A DNA stretch of 55,439 nucleotides from contig URXE01000004.1 in NCBI GenBank assembly GCA_900551815.1, positions 1 through 55,439 on the forward strand, in the 5' to 3' direction. Position numbers and translations under genes: made by a program. How positions within the stretch are numbered: position 1 is the first letter of the stretch; each line of letters starts with the position of its first letter. This stretch comes from an uncultured Collinsella sp. GTDB taxonomy: Bacteria; Actinomycetota; Coriobacteriia; Coriobacteriales; Coriobacteriaceae. Of the stretch, positions 8,096-16,607 are shown in pieces. The notes under the pieces are model-generated. The model was given only the letters and a program-made list of their open reading frames with translations. It did no database searches and was not told the origin of the DNA.

Positions 8096-9646
8096 TTATT
8101 TAGCGATATCGACAGCGCGGCTCTCGCGAATCACGACGACGCGCACCTGACCGGGATACTCCATCTCTTCCTCGATCTGATGGGCGATGTCATGAGCCAA
8201 GACCGTGGACTGAGCATCGGAGATCTTGTCCGGCTGAACCATGACGTGGACCTCGCGACCAGCCTGCATGGCATAGGTACGCTCGACGCCGTCATGGGAG
8301 TTGGCGATCTCCTCGAGCTTCTCAAGGCGCTTGATGTAGTTCTCGGCCGATTCGCGACGGGCACCGGGGCGAGAGGCAGAAACGGCATCGGCAGCCTGGA
8401 CCAGAACATCGAGCACCGTGTTGGGGTCGACGTCGGCGTGGTGAGCCTCGATAGCGTGAACGATAACGGGCTTCTCGCCATAGCGACGGGCGAGCTCGGC
8501 GCCGATAACGGCATGCGGGCCCTCGACGTCATGGTCGATAGCCTTGCCAAGATCGTGCAGCAGGCCGGCACGCTTGGCGGTCACAACGTCCAGGCCAAGC
8601 TCAGAAGCCATCACGCCGCACAGGTCGGAAACCTCAAGGGAATGCTGGAGCACGTTCTGACCAAACGAGGTGCGGTAGCGCAGAGCGCCCAGGGTCTTAA
8701 CGATCTCGGGGTGCAGGTCGTGGATACCGGTATCGAAGGCAGCCTGTTCGCCAGCCTCGCGCACGCGCTGCTGAACCAAGTCGGCGGCCTTGTGATACAT
8801 CTCCTCGATGCGGGCAGGGTGAATGCGGCCGTCAGCAATAAGGTTCTCGAGGGCGACACGCGCGGTCTCGCGACGGACCGGATCGAAGCTCGAAAGCACG
8901 ACAGTCTCGGGCGTATCATCGATCACGAGGTTGACGCCGGAAACCTGCTCGAAGGTGCGGATGTTGCGGCCCTCGCGGCCGATGATGCGACCCTTCAGGT
9001 CGTCGGAGGGAATATGCACAGAGGTAACGGTGACCTCGGCAGTGTGGTCGGCGGCACAGCGCTGAATAGCCAGGGACAAGATCTCCTGAGCGGTCTTGTG
9101 GCACTCGGCGCGAACCTGCTGCTCGGACTCACGGATAATCGTGGCAGCCTCGTGGGTAACCTCGCCGCGCACCTTATCGAGGAGCTCCTTGTGAGCGTCC
9201 TCGCGGGTCAGGTCGGCGATGCGCTCGAGCTCCGAGGTCTGCTTGGCGCAGAGCTCCTCAAGTTCGCGGGAGCGCTTCTCGACCTGGCCAGCCTGGCTGG
9301 ACAGCTGATGCTCACGCTTGTCGAGGGCATCGTTGCGGCGATCGAGAGACTCCTCGCGCTGCATCACGCGGTTCTCGAGCGTACGAATCTCGCTCTTACG
9401 CTGCTTGTCCTCGGCCTCGGCAGCCTGCTTGTTCTTGATAATCTCTTCCTTGGCCTCAAGCAGAGCCTCTTTTTTGAGGGTCTCGGCCTGACGCTTTGCA
9501 TCACCGATGAGGGACTCAGCCTGTGCGTGTGCCGACTGGATCTTTTCGTCGGCCTCGTGAAGACTACCCTGCTTGGCGGTGCGCATGTAGGCAATGGCGG
9601 CGATGGCACCCAAAACAATGCCAACGAGCGCTGCGATGATAGGCAT
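8096..9646 (-). CDS. rny: Ribonuclease Y
   Basis: Membrane-anchored endoribonuclease that starts bulk mRNA decay. The ATG at 9646 has GGAG five bases upstream and gives 516 residues. A GTG at 9652 would overlap that ribosome site and is rejected. The N-terminal membrane helix (about 3-20) is followed by a long charged coiled coil (about 25-200), a KH domain with IIGREGRNIR, and an HD domain with HSLEVSDLC and LLHDLGKAID. Length and order match RNase Y of Bacillus. It is followed by the GHKL ATPase and spoVS. The roughly 250 bases between it and recX (9647-9903) hold no gene; a weak hairpin near 9690-9710 is the only structure I see. Confidence 0.97.
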   Translation of the reverse strand: MPIIAALVGIVLGAIAAIAYMRTAKQGSLHEADEKIQSAHAQAESLIGDAKRQAETLKKEALLEAKEEIIKNKQAAEAEDKQRKSEIRTLENRVMQREESLDRRNDALDKREHQLSSQAGQVEKRSRELEELCAKQTSELERIADLTREDAHKELLDKVRGEVTHEAATIIRESEQQVRAECHKTAQEILSLAIQRCAADHTAEVTVTSVHIPSDDLKGRIIGREGRNIRTFEQVSGVNLVIDDTPETVVLSSFDPVRRETARVALENLIADGRIHPARIEEMYHKAADLVQQRVREAGEQAAFDTGIHDLHPEIVKTLGALRYRTSFGQNVLQHSLEVSDLCGVMASELGLDVVTAKRAGLLHDLGKAIDHDVEGPHAVIGAELARRYGEKPVIVHAIEAHHADVDPNTVLDVLVQAADAVSASRPGARRESAENYIKRLEKLEEIANSHDGVERTYAMQAGREVHVMVQPDKISDAQSTVLAHDIAHQIEEEMEYPGQVRVVVIRESRAVDIAK

Positions 9647-9903
9647 GCTCACTCCTTTTTATGGATTCGTTACACAACAAAGCGAACCGTCCTTACGAAC
9701 GGCTCGCGACATTTGAGTAATATGGGCGCAGCTTATGCGGGTCGGATACAGATAAACATATAAACAAACTCATCAAAGATGAGCACATATCACAAAGCAA
9801 ATGACAGTGTTTATCGTACGTTGAACCGCAACAACTGTCAAATAAATGGACCCAGCACGGCGGCTAAAAGGCGGTGAACGGCAGGTGCGCAAAACACATG
9901 TGT

Positions 9904-10596
9904 CTAAACTGCACATTCCTCACGTTCGGCATCGAGACGCGCCTTAACGGCATCGGCGGCGATGTGGTACGAAAAGCCCTTACCCATCAAAAACCGGACG
10001 AGTTTTTCGAATCCACGTGTCTCGGGAACGCGACGCTTCGCGAGTAAAGCCGACGCGCGAGCCAAGTCGTCCTCAACGGCAAAATAATCCTCGGGATAGC
10101 CGGGGATATCATCGAGTACGACATGGCGGCGCTTGAGCTCGGTCTCAATCTTGCGCTGTCCCCAGCCGCGTCGTTTGCGTTCCTCGATAAAGTACGAACA
10201 AAAGCGCCTCTCATCTAAAAAACGATACTCAGTGGCACGCTCAACGGCGAATTCAATCGCGTCCGCGCGAAAACCATAGCGAGACAACTTATCACGGACC
10301 TCACCGGTGGCATGATCGCGGCGCGACAGCATCTCAGTCACCATGGTAAGCGCGCATTTACGCTCAATGAGCTGCACCGCCTCGCGAAACTCATCCCAAT
10401 CGCAGGGAAGTTCGGGGCGATTTTTAAGAAACAGGCGCGCGACACGAACAGGAATCCAAATGGATCGTTCAAAACCGCCCTCGAGTTCACAGTCGATATG
10501 TGCGCAAGGCTTTTTTGATGCATACCCACTCGAGAACGAGGAGGCCGCCTTCTTATCGGGAAAGACGACCGTGGCCTCGGTCACCGTATACGACAT
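9904..10596 (-). CDS. recX: RecX, regulatory protein of RecA
   Basis: Small helical protein that binds RecA filaments and limits their extension. It has 230 residues. The C-terminal two thirds carry the three-helix RecX repeats, with the family's signature stretch around FAVERATEYRFLDERRF and the ERKRRGWGQRKIETELKRR helix. The first 70 residues are a poorly conserved extension. It starts 11 bases after the recA stop, the standard recA-recX order, so it should share recA's SOS control. Confidence 0.93.
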   Translation of the reverse strand: MSYTVTEATVVFPDKKAASSFSSGYASKKPCAHIDCELEGGFERSIWIPVRVARLFLKNRPELPCDWDEFREAVQLIERKCALTMVTEMLSRRDHATGEVRDKLSRYGFRADAIEFAVERATEYRFLDERRFCSYFIEERKRRGWGQRKIETELKRRHVVLDDIPGYPEDYFAVEDDLARASALLAKRRVPETRGFEKLVRFLMGKGFSYHIAADAVKARLDAEREECAV

Positions 10597-10607
10597 GAGG
10601 GCATCCG

Positions 10608-11756
10608 TTACTCGTCGTCATCATCGAGCATCGCGGAGCCATCGATGGCGTAAAGCTCATCGAACTCCTCAGTTTCGGGCTGATCGGTCAGCTCGACCTC
10701 GGACGGAGCATCGTCATCGAATTCAAGGCCGCAGGCGAGGCGAACTTTATGCTCGATCTCGTCAGCACAATCGGGGTGTTCGCGCAGGAAGGCCTTAGCG
10801 GCCTCGCGACCATTACCGAGCTTGTCCTCACCGTAAGCAAACCAAGAGCCCATCTTTTTGCAGATACCGCACTCGACGGCCATGTCCAGAATCGAGCCCT
10901 CCTTAGAGATACCCGTGCCGTACATGATGTCGAACTCGGCAGAGCGGAACGGAGCGGCAACCTTATTCTTAACGACCTTGGCACGCACGCGATTGCCGAT
11001 AACCTCGTCCTTAAGCTTAATGCTGTCGATGCGGCGAATATCAATGCGCACCGACGAGAAGAACTTGAGGGCACGGCCGCCCGTCGTGGTCTCGGGGTTG
11101 CCGAACATGACGCCGATCTTCTCGCGCAGCTGGTTAATGAAGATGCAGGTCGTTTTAGATTTGGCGAGCGAGCCTGCGAGCTTACGGAGTGCCTGGCTCA
11201 TCAGACGGGCTTGAAGACCGACCGTAGTATCGCCGATCTCGCCCTCAATCTCGGCACGCGGGGTCAAAGCGGCGACAGAGTCGACGACGATGGCGTCGAT
11301 GGCGCCAGAGCGCACGAGCATGTCGACGATCTCGAGCGCCTGCTCGCCCGTATCGGGCTGGGAAATGAGGACCTCATCGATGTCTACGCCGATACGCGCG
11401 GCATACGTGGGATCGAGCGCGTGCTCGGCATCAATAAATGCCACGACACCGCCCATAGCTTGGGCCTCTGCCAAAATCTCGAGCGAAAGCGTTGTCTTAC
11501 CGGAGGACTCGGGACCGTAAATCTCTACGATACGGCCGCGCGGCACGCCGCCGATGCCCAGCGCGGCATCGAGGGCCAGGGCGCCCGTGGGAATGGCCTC
11601 GACCTCGAGCTCGGGGCCACCGTCGCCGTACCTCATGATGGAACCCTGGCCGAATTTCTTCTCGATCTCGGCCTTGGTGGTGGCGATCATCTCATCGCGC
11701 TCTTTACCCGTCGTGCGAGCATGAACGGTACGTACGGGACCTGAATTCTTGGCCAT
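10608..11756 (-). CDS. recA: RecA recombinase
   Basis: DNA-dependent ATPase that performs strand exchange and acts as the LexA coprotease. The ATG at 11756 has GAGGAGG at good spacing and gives 382 residues; an earlier start at 11777 has no support. Walker A is GPESSGKTT (about 90-98); the family signature ALKFFSSVRIDIRR follows in the second half; the acidic C-terminal tail ends in DDDDE and is long, rich in Glu/Asp. A clear promoter with an SOS box in the spacer and a distal CCAAA repeat array lie upstream. It forms an operon with recX. Confidence 0.99.
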   Translation of the reverse strand: MAKNSGPVRTVHARTTGKERDEMIATTKAEIEKKFGQGSIMRYGDGGPELEVEAIPTGALALDAALGIGGVPRGRIVEIYGPESSGKTTLSLEILAEAQAMGGVVAFIDAEHALDPTYAARIGVDIDEVLISQPDTGEQALEIVDMLVRSGAIDAIVVDSVAALTPRAEIEGEIGDTTVGLQARLMSQALRKLAGSLAKSKTTCIFINQLREKIGVMFGNPETTTGGRALKFFSSVRIDIRRIDSIKLKDEVIGNRVRAKVVKNKVAAPFRSAEFDIMYGTGISKEGSILDMAVECGICKKMGSWFAYGEDKLGNGREAAKAFLREHPDCADEIEHKVRLACGLEFDDDAPSEVELTDQPETEEFDELYAIDGSAMLDDDDE

Positions 11757-11786
11757 GAATAGCCCTCCTCTTAACAACCTGAATCG

Positions 11787-11815
11787 ATAATAAACGAACG
11801 GCTGTTCGTGGTCAA
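11787..11815 (-). promoter_or_regulatory. recA promoter with LexA box inside the spacer
   Basis: On the minus strand, -35 TTGACC (11810-11815) and -10 TATTAT (11787-11792) are separated by 17 bases. That spacer holds a perfect SOS palindrome, CGAAC-GGCT-GTTCG at 11795-11808. LexA bound there would cover both hexamers, a classic arrangement for tight SOS control of recA. Confidence 0.85.
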
Positions 11816-11847
11816 CCGTTCAGATAAATCATATGCAGCCGACCTTT

Positions 11848-11908
11848 CCAAAACCCAACCAAACGCCGACCAAACACTGACCAAAAACTTGACCGCCGGC
11901 GAACCAAA
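11848..11908 (-). promoter_or_regulatory. 11-bp phased CCAAA direct-repeat array upstream of recA
   Basis: On the plus strand, CCAAA begins at 11848, 11859, 11870, 11881 and 11904, with a degenerate unit at 11893. Intervals are 11, 11, 11, 12 and 11 bases, one DNA turn. The array lies 30-90 bases upstream of the recA -35 element, where an activator would sit. The same unit at the same phasing occurs before comEA (40247 and 40258). Function is inferred. Confidence 0.55.
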
Positions 11909-11982
11909 TAAGACATGACGAAGAAGAATACGCTAACTACCTGCATAAAGAGCAAATTCGCCAGAGGTCCCTATCTCCACAA

Positions 11983-12006
11983 TTAAGGGGCCCGGAGGCC
12001 CCTTAA
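11983..12006 (-). terminator. Hairpin terminator after cinA
   Basis: Perfect 10-bp stem (TTAAGGGGCC, loop of 4, GGCCCCTTAA) just past the cinA stop. The following T content on the minus strand is weak (TTAATTG), so termination efficiency is uncertain. It would end the long rnj-ftsK...cinA block before the recA promoter. Confidence 0.6.
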
Positions 12007-12013
12007 AACACGT

Positions 12014-12544
12014 CTATTCCATAGAATTGAGCACGTGGACAATGCGACCCAGTGCCTCCGCGACCGCATGGGCACGAACACACGAACGATCGCCCTCAGA
12101 GTGACAACGAATGGAGTCCGCGACCGGCACTCCCCCATCGGCTGAGCGATACGCCCAGCCAATATAAAAGGTTCCAGCCGGATCGTCCTCGGTGCCTCCA
12201 CCGGGACCGGCATAGCCCGTCGCGCTCACGGCAATATCGCTCTGGTACAGCTCCAGTGAACCGGTAGCCATCTCGCGCGCCGTCTGATACGACACCGCGG
12301 TATAGCGGTCGAGCGTCTCTTGCTTAACGCCGAGCACGCGATGCTTAATCTCGTCGCAGTACGTCACCGCACCGCCGCGCAGCACCGCCGAGGCACCGGG
12401 GATATCGGCGATCGTCGAGGCGATCATACCCGCTGTAAGAGATTCAGCCGTCGAAACCGTCACACCACGAACGCTTGCACGCTCGACAATATCGCGTGCA
12501 AGCTCTTCATTGTGCGCGGCAATTTGCTCAAATGATTCCGTCAT
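12014..12544 (-). CDS. cinA: CinA C-terminal domain protein, nicotinamide-nucleotide amidohydrolase
   Basis: Deamidates nicotinamide mononucleotide in pyridine-nucleotide recycling; members are also called competence/damage-inducible because many lie in recA operons. The 176 residues form a single-domain PncC-type protein without the N-terminal MoCF domain of long CinA. The family motif TAESLTAGM is near residue 33, and ATGYAGPGGGT near 131. It lies after pgsA and before recA, as in many Gram-positives, but a hairpin and the recA promoter separate it from recA. Confidence 0.93.
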   Translation of the reverse strand: MTESFEQIAAHNEELARDIVERASVRGVTVSTAESLTAGMIASTIADIPGASAVLRGGAVTYCDEIKHRVLGVKQETLDRYTAVSYQTAREMATGSLELYQSDIAVSATGYAGPGGGTEDDPAGTFYIGWAYRSADGGVPVADSIRCHSEGDRSCVRAHAVAEALGRIVHVLNSME

Positions 12545-12556
12545 GCCTACCAGGAC

Positions 12557-13195
12557 CTAGATCGAAAAGACGACCTTGCGGCAGTTCCAGAAGTACTGAG
12601 CGCCCGAGATAACGGTCAGGATAACGGCCACGGCGTACAAGAAGCGCGACACCGAGTAGATACCGAGCGTCAGCGCCACCGGGCCAAGGTGCAAGCCGGC
12701 CATCGCAAAGACGCACAGATAGCCGCAGATGGAAACCATCGTAGTCGCCGTCTTGTACTTGCCGAGCTTATCGGCGGCAACGACCACACCGGCCGCACTC
12801 GCGACCATGCGCAGGGCGCTCACCAGCAGCTCGCGGAACAAGATAATGAACACCGACCACACGGTTACGGTACCAAAATCCAAGAACAGAAGCAGAGCCG
12901 AGAACACGAGCAACTTATCGGCGATGGGATCCAGGAACTTACCGAAGTCGGTGATCTCGTTGCGCGAACGAGCCAGGTAGCCATCAACCTTATCGGTGCA
13001 CGACAGGATGACGTACAGAACAAAGGCGGCAGCGGCGAGCGGGCCGTCGAAGGTGCTCCAATCCGTACCGGCAACGCTTGTGTGAGACAGCGCCGACACG
13101 ATCATGAACACCGGAATGAAGACGATGCGCACGCACGTCACGATGTTGGCGGGCGTCCAAACACTCGTCAGTTCCTTATTGCTCTCGTTAGCCAC
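12557..13195 (-). CDS. pgsA: CDP-diacylglycerol-glycerol-3-phosphate 3-phosphatidyltransferase
   Basis: Integral membrane enzyme making phosphatidylglycerol phosphate from CDP-diacylglycerol and glycerol-3-phosphate. The CDP-alcohol phosphotransferase signature D-x2-DG-x2-AR-x8-G-x3-D-x3-D is complete (DKVDGYLAR ... GKFLDPIAD, about 69-94). Several hydrophobic helices follow. It has 212 residues; the N-terminus has a hydrophilic lead of about 15 residues. It starts with GTG behind AGGAG and follows rimO by 9 bases. The rimO-pgsA-cinA-recA order is common in Gram-positive genomes. Confidence 0.94.
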   Translation of the reverse strand: MANESNKELTSVWTPANIVTCVRIVFIPVFMIVSALSHTSVAGTDWSTFDGPLAAAAFVLYVILSCTDKVDGYLARSRNEITDFGKFLDPIADKLLVFSALLLFLDFGTVTVWSVFIILFRELLVSALRMVASAAGVVVAADKLGKYKTATTMVSICGYLCVFAMAGLHLGPVALTLGIYSVSRFLYAVAVILTVISGAQYFWNCRKVVFSI

Positions 13196-13204
13196 GACGC
13201 TCTC

Positions 13205-14554
13205 CTACTCCACAACATGACCGATAAGCTCGTAGCAGAAGCTATCGGTAAACTCGACCGTCAGAATATCGCCCACAGATGCCTCGCTGGCATCCAGATG
13301 CACCGCGCCATCGGAATCGGGCGCCTGGAACCAGGCATGTCCGATGAGCTCGGCACCGTCTTCGGTCTCCTCGATACCGTCGACGATCACCTGGGCGCGT
13401 TCGCCCACATGTGCGGCAGTTGCAGCAAAACCGAGCGACTCGGCCAGGTCCATGGCCTCCTGGGCGCGCTCGAGCTTAACCTCTTCGTCAACCTGACCTT
13501 CCATCTTAGCGGCCAGGCTGCCCTCCTCCTGCGAGTAGGCAAAGACGCTCGTGTAGTCAAAGCCGACGGTGTCCATAAAGTCAATGAGATCGCGGAACTC
13601 GTCGTCGGTCTCGGTCGGGAACCCTACCATGGCCGTGGAGCGGATGACGATACCGGGGATGCGCTCGCGCAGGTCGCGGAACAGGTCCTCGAGCTCCTGG
13701 CGCGAACCGGAGCGGCGCATGGCCTTGAGGATGCGCGCGTCGCAGTGCTGCACGGGGATATCGATATAGGGCAGCACCTCGGGCGTATCGCGAATGGTTT
13801 CGATAAGCTCGTCGGTCATGCCCTCGGGCTGCAGGTAGAGTACGCGGACCCACACGTTATGAGGACGCACCGCCTCAGCAACGGCCTGCAGCAGCTGCGC
13901 CAGATTGCGCGGCGCGCCCTCGGCGAGGTCCTCGTCGGCAAAGTCGGTACCCCAGATGCCCGTGTCCTGACCGATCAGAACGATCTCGCGCACGCCACCG
14001 GCGACCAGGTCGCGCACCTCGGAGATAATGCTCTCGGCATTGCGCGAGTGATAACGACCGCGGATATACGGGATCATGCAGAAGCTACAGAAGCGGTTGC
14101 AGCCATCGGAGATCTTGACGTAGGCGACAGCGCCCTCGACAGTGCGCTTGACCTGCGGAATATAGGCGGCAATCTCGCGCTCAACACCCAGCACATCATC
14201 GATGACCGCCACGATGCCGTCTTCCTCGTCGGCCTTCACAAAGGCCGCGACCTCGGGCAGCTCGTCGGGCAGGTCGTCGCCGTAACGAGACGGCACGCAA
14301 CCGCACATGACGATGGGACAGGAACGGACGCCGTCCTGCACCTCATTGGCAAGCTCGAGCGTGGTCTCGATGCTCTCGGACGTTGCAGAGGCAAGGAACG
14401 AGCACGTATTGACGATGGCGATATCGGCATCCTGCGGATCGAATGCCTCCTCGTAGCCCGCGGCGGTCAGCAGCGAACGCATACGGTCGGTATCGACCTC
14501 GTTCTTGGCGCACCCGAGGGTGATATAGAGTACGGAGCCCAACGGAGTATCCAT
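13205..14554 (-). CDS. rimO: Ribosomal protein S12 methylthiotransferase RimO
   Basis: Radical-SAM enzyme that methylthiolates an aspartate of ribosomal protein S12. It has 449 residues. The N-terminal cluster cysteines are in LGCAKNEVD (the RimO-type sequence, distinguishing it from MiaB), VNTCSFL and CGCVPSRY. The radical-SAM motif is GCNRFCSFCMIP, and a C-terminal TRAM domain closes the protein. Upstream is yajQ, downstream pgsA. It is one of three methylthiotransferases in this window, with MiaB and MtaB. Confidence 0.96.
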   Translation of the reverse strand: MDTPLGSVLYITLGCAKNEVDTDRMRSLLTAAGYEEAFDPQDADIAIVNTCSFLASATSESIETTLELANEVQDGVRSCPIVMCGCVPSRYGDDLPDELPEVAAFVKADEEDGIVAVIDDVLGVEREIAAYIPQVKRTVEGAVAYVKISDGCNRFCSFCMIPYIRGRYHSRNAESIISEVRDLVAGGVREIVLIGQDTGIWGTDFADEDLAEGAPRNLAQLLQAVAEAVRPHNVWVRVLYLQPEGMTDELIETIRDTPEVLPYIDIPVQHCDARILKAMRRSGSRQELEDLFRDLRERIPGIVIRSTAMVGFPTETDDEFRDLIDFMDTVGFDYTSVFAYSQEEGSLAAKMEGQVDEEVKLERAQEAMDLAESLGFAATAAHVGERAQVIVDGIEETEDGAELIGHAWFQAPDSDGAVHLDASEASVGDILTVEFTDSFCYELIGHVVE

Positions 14555-14580
14555 GTTGGAGAGTTGTCCTTTCGAATGAA

Positions 14581-15078
14581 TTAGCGGTAATTGGTGAACT
14601 GCAGCGGCTGACCGTAGTCCTGGTCACGCAGGAACTGGATCACGGTCTGCAGCGCATCCTTGGAAGCAGAGGAAACACGCAGTTTGTCGGCCTCGATCGT
14701 CACCTTGACCTTGAGCTTCTGATCCTTGATGTCCTTATTGATCTTCTTGTCAGTCGTCTGGTCGATACCCTCGACGATGTGACCGAGCACGCGCACGGTA
14801 CCGCCCGATGCAGCCTGAGGCGCATCCCAGGACACGGCCTTAAGATCGATGCCGCGCTTGATGAGCTTGGAGCTCAGGACATCGATGATCTGCTTGGAGA
14901 CAAAGTCGGCCGGGGCGTTGATCGTAAAGAGCTTGTCGCCCTTCGAAAGCTCGATGGTGGCACCAGAGTCCTTCAGGTCATAGCGCTGGGAAATCTCGCG
15001 CGTGGTCTGCTGGAAGGCATTGTCGACCTCCTGCATATTGACCTCGGACACGACGTCGAAGCTGGAATCTTTAGCCAT
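14581..15078 (-). CDS. yajQ: YajQ family nucleotide-binding protein
   Basis: A 165-residue UPF0234 protein with two ferredoxin-like halves. It begins with the family hallmark SSFDVVSEVNMQEVDNA, and carries FVSKQIIDVLSSKLIKRG in the middle and the closing DYGQPLQFTNYR. Family members bind RNA or nucleotides, and one Xanthomonas member binds cyclic-di-GMP; the role here is not known. It has an AAAGGA ribosome site. It lies between the RodZ-like gene and rimO on the same strand, each separated by about 26 bases. Confidence 0.93.
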   Translation of the reverse strand: MAKDSSFDVVSEVNMQEVDNAFQQTTREISQRYDLKDSGATIELSKGDKLFTINAPADFVSKQIIDVLSSKLIKRGIDLKAVSWDAPQAASGGTVRVLGHIVEGIDQTTDKKINKDIKDQKLKVKVTIEADKLRVSSASKDALQTVIQFLRDQDYGQPLQFTNYR

Positions 15079-15104
15079 GGTTAATCCTTTCGCTTACGAG
15101 CGGC

Positions 15105-16607
15105 TTAGTAGCTGTCGTACGAATAGTCGGTAGAATCGGTCGTCGTTTGACCGTCGGTGGCGGAATCGTTGCCGTCCGAGGACTGGGCGTCGGTTCCATC
15201 CGCACTGTTAGCATCATCGGTACCGTCAGTGGTCTCGCCGTCCTCGGCGTCGGTCGTCTCCTTCTTGGGAACGGTGATCGTCACGCGTGCCACGCCCGAT
15301 GTCTTGGTGTCATAGCGGACCTTTTCGCCGTTCTTGGTAACGGTGACATCGGAAGGCTTGGACGTGGTGATCTCGATCGAGGACTCGGGCGTGTATTCCT
15401 GCTCAAAGGGGCCGGTCGCCTGGGCGCCATAGACCGACTTGCCATCAACCTTGACTTCAATCCAAGCAGTCTTGCCCTTGGCGACGGAGATCTTGACCTT
15501 TGTGACCTCGTTCTCCTCCTTCTTGGCCGTCGTCTTGGCGGCGTCCGAATCGGCGGACTCTTCCGTCGTCTCATCGGTATCTTCATCCTCATCGACGGAT
15601 TCAGTCTTCTTGGAAGACTTCTTAGTCGTTGTCTTGGTGGCAACGGGCGTCTCGGGCGTCGTCTCGGGCGCCGAGGATCCGCAGCCACGCAGGAGCACCA
15701 CGATGAGCACGATCAGCAGCAGCGCCACGGCGCCGATACCGGCGTAAACGATACGAGGATCGAGACCGTTGTTCTGGGGAGCACGCCCACCGCCGCGTCC
15801 ACGATTGGAACCACCGCGACCGGTGCCTTGGGGCATACGACCGCGGTTATTGTCGGAACGTCCGCGATAGCTACCCTGGCGCTGCATATTGCGCTGGCCT
15901 GAGCGGGGGGCGAGCTCGCCGCGACCCTGGTAGTTGCGCTGGCCCGAACGAGGCGCTGAGGAGCGCTGGCTATAAGGCTGTGACTGAGATCGAAGGCGAG
16001 GCGTCACCTGCGTAGTGTCGGCGTCTGCATAGCCGCCGCGCGGACGACCGGAAGAAACGCCACGGTACCCGCGATCGGAATAACCACCATCGCCGTAGCC
16101 GGCACGAGGGTCTCGTGCGACACCGCGGGCAGCGGGGAGTACGCGCTCCTCGGGCGCCGGCGTGCTGCGAAAACGATCGCGCTGGGAACGAATCTCCTCG
16201 CTCGAGCCCGTTTCGGTAACATAGCCAGCCTGCTGAGGGCGCTGGCCATAACGCGTCGAACGTCCGCCCTGAACCATCAGGAAGCGGCCGTTGTCGACAG
16301 AGGAACGCGAATTGACGTAGCCGGCGGCGTCCTGAAAACGACCACCCCGCTGCGACGTCTCGCGCTCATATGCCATCAGATCGTCAAAATAAGCGTTGAC
16401 GACCTCCCGCGGATTGAGGCCCAAAAAACGCGCATAGCTCGAAATCATGCCCTGCGCATATCCGCGCGGAGGCATCGATGCAAAATTGCCATTCTCGAAA
16501 AACTCGATGATCTGCGGCCTGATTTTGATGGTGTTGGCGACCTGCTGAATGGAAAGGCCCATTCGGCGACGCTGCTCGAGCAGCATGTCACCAAAGCGTG
16601 CAGCCAT
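15105..16607 (-). CDS. RodZ-like membrane protein with HTH domain and RG-rich disordered region
   Basis: A 500-residue type II membrane protein. Residues 1-75 are a RodZ-type helix-turn-helix (HTH_25, RRRMGLSIQQVANTIKIRP), which in other bacteria contacts MreB or FtsA. Residues about 85-285 are disordered and rich in Arg, Gly, Tyr and Gln, including repeated APRSGQRN and RGRG/RGG clusters. One membrane helix spans 287-307. Outside are a Lys/Thr/Glu linker, a beta-rich RodZ C-terminal (DUF4115-type) domain at about 368-447, and a Thr/Asp/Ser tail of 50 residues. It starts with ATG overlapping the ftsK stop. Gene order ftsK-rodZ-like-yajQ-rimO-pgsA resembles the Gram-positive ftsK-ymfM(rodZ)-pgsA-cinA-recA line. 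A cell-shape or division role is inferred. Confidence 0.85.
   Translation of the reverse strand: MAARFGDMLLEQRRRMGLSIQQVANTIKIRPQIIEFFENGNFASMPPRGYAQGMISSYARFLGLNPREVVNAYFDDLMAYERETSQRGGRFQDAAGYVNSRSSVDNGRFLMVQGGRSTRYGQRPQQAGYVTETGSSEEIRSQRDRFRSTPAPEERVLPAARGVARDPRAGYGDGGYSDRGYRGVSSGRPRGGYADADTTQVTPRLRSQSQPYSQRSSAPRSGQRNYQGRGELAPRSGQRNMQRQGSYRGRSDNNRGRMPQGTGRGGSNRGRGGGRAPQNNGLDPRIVYAGIGAVALLLIVLIVVLLRGCGSSAPETTPETPVATKTTTKKSSKKTESVDEDEDTDETTEESADSDAAKTTAKKEENEVTKVKISVAKGKTAWIEVKVDGKSVYGAQATGPFEQEYTPESSIEITTSKPSDVTVTKNGEKVRYDTKTSGVARVTITVPKKETTDAEDGETTDGTDDANSADGTDAQSSDGNDSATDGQTTTDSTDYSYDSY

Noticed and set aside
7955..9763. 602-codon frame antisense to rny
   Set aside because: Antisense shadow; RNase Y on the other strand is certain.
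9647..9903. Small RNA or gene between recX and rny
   Set aside because: Only a weak hairpin and AT-rich stretches; no convincing frame or terminator.
12689..14584. 631-codon frame antisense to pgsA and rimO
   Set aside because: Shadow of two recognised genes; no protein-like pattern.
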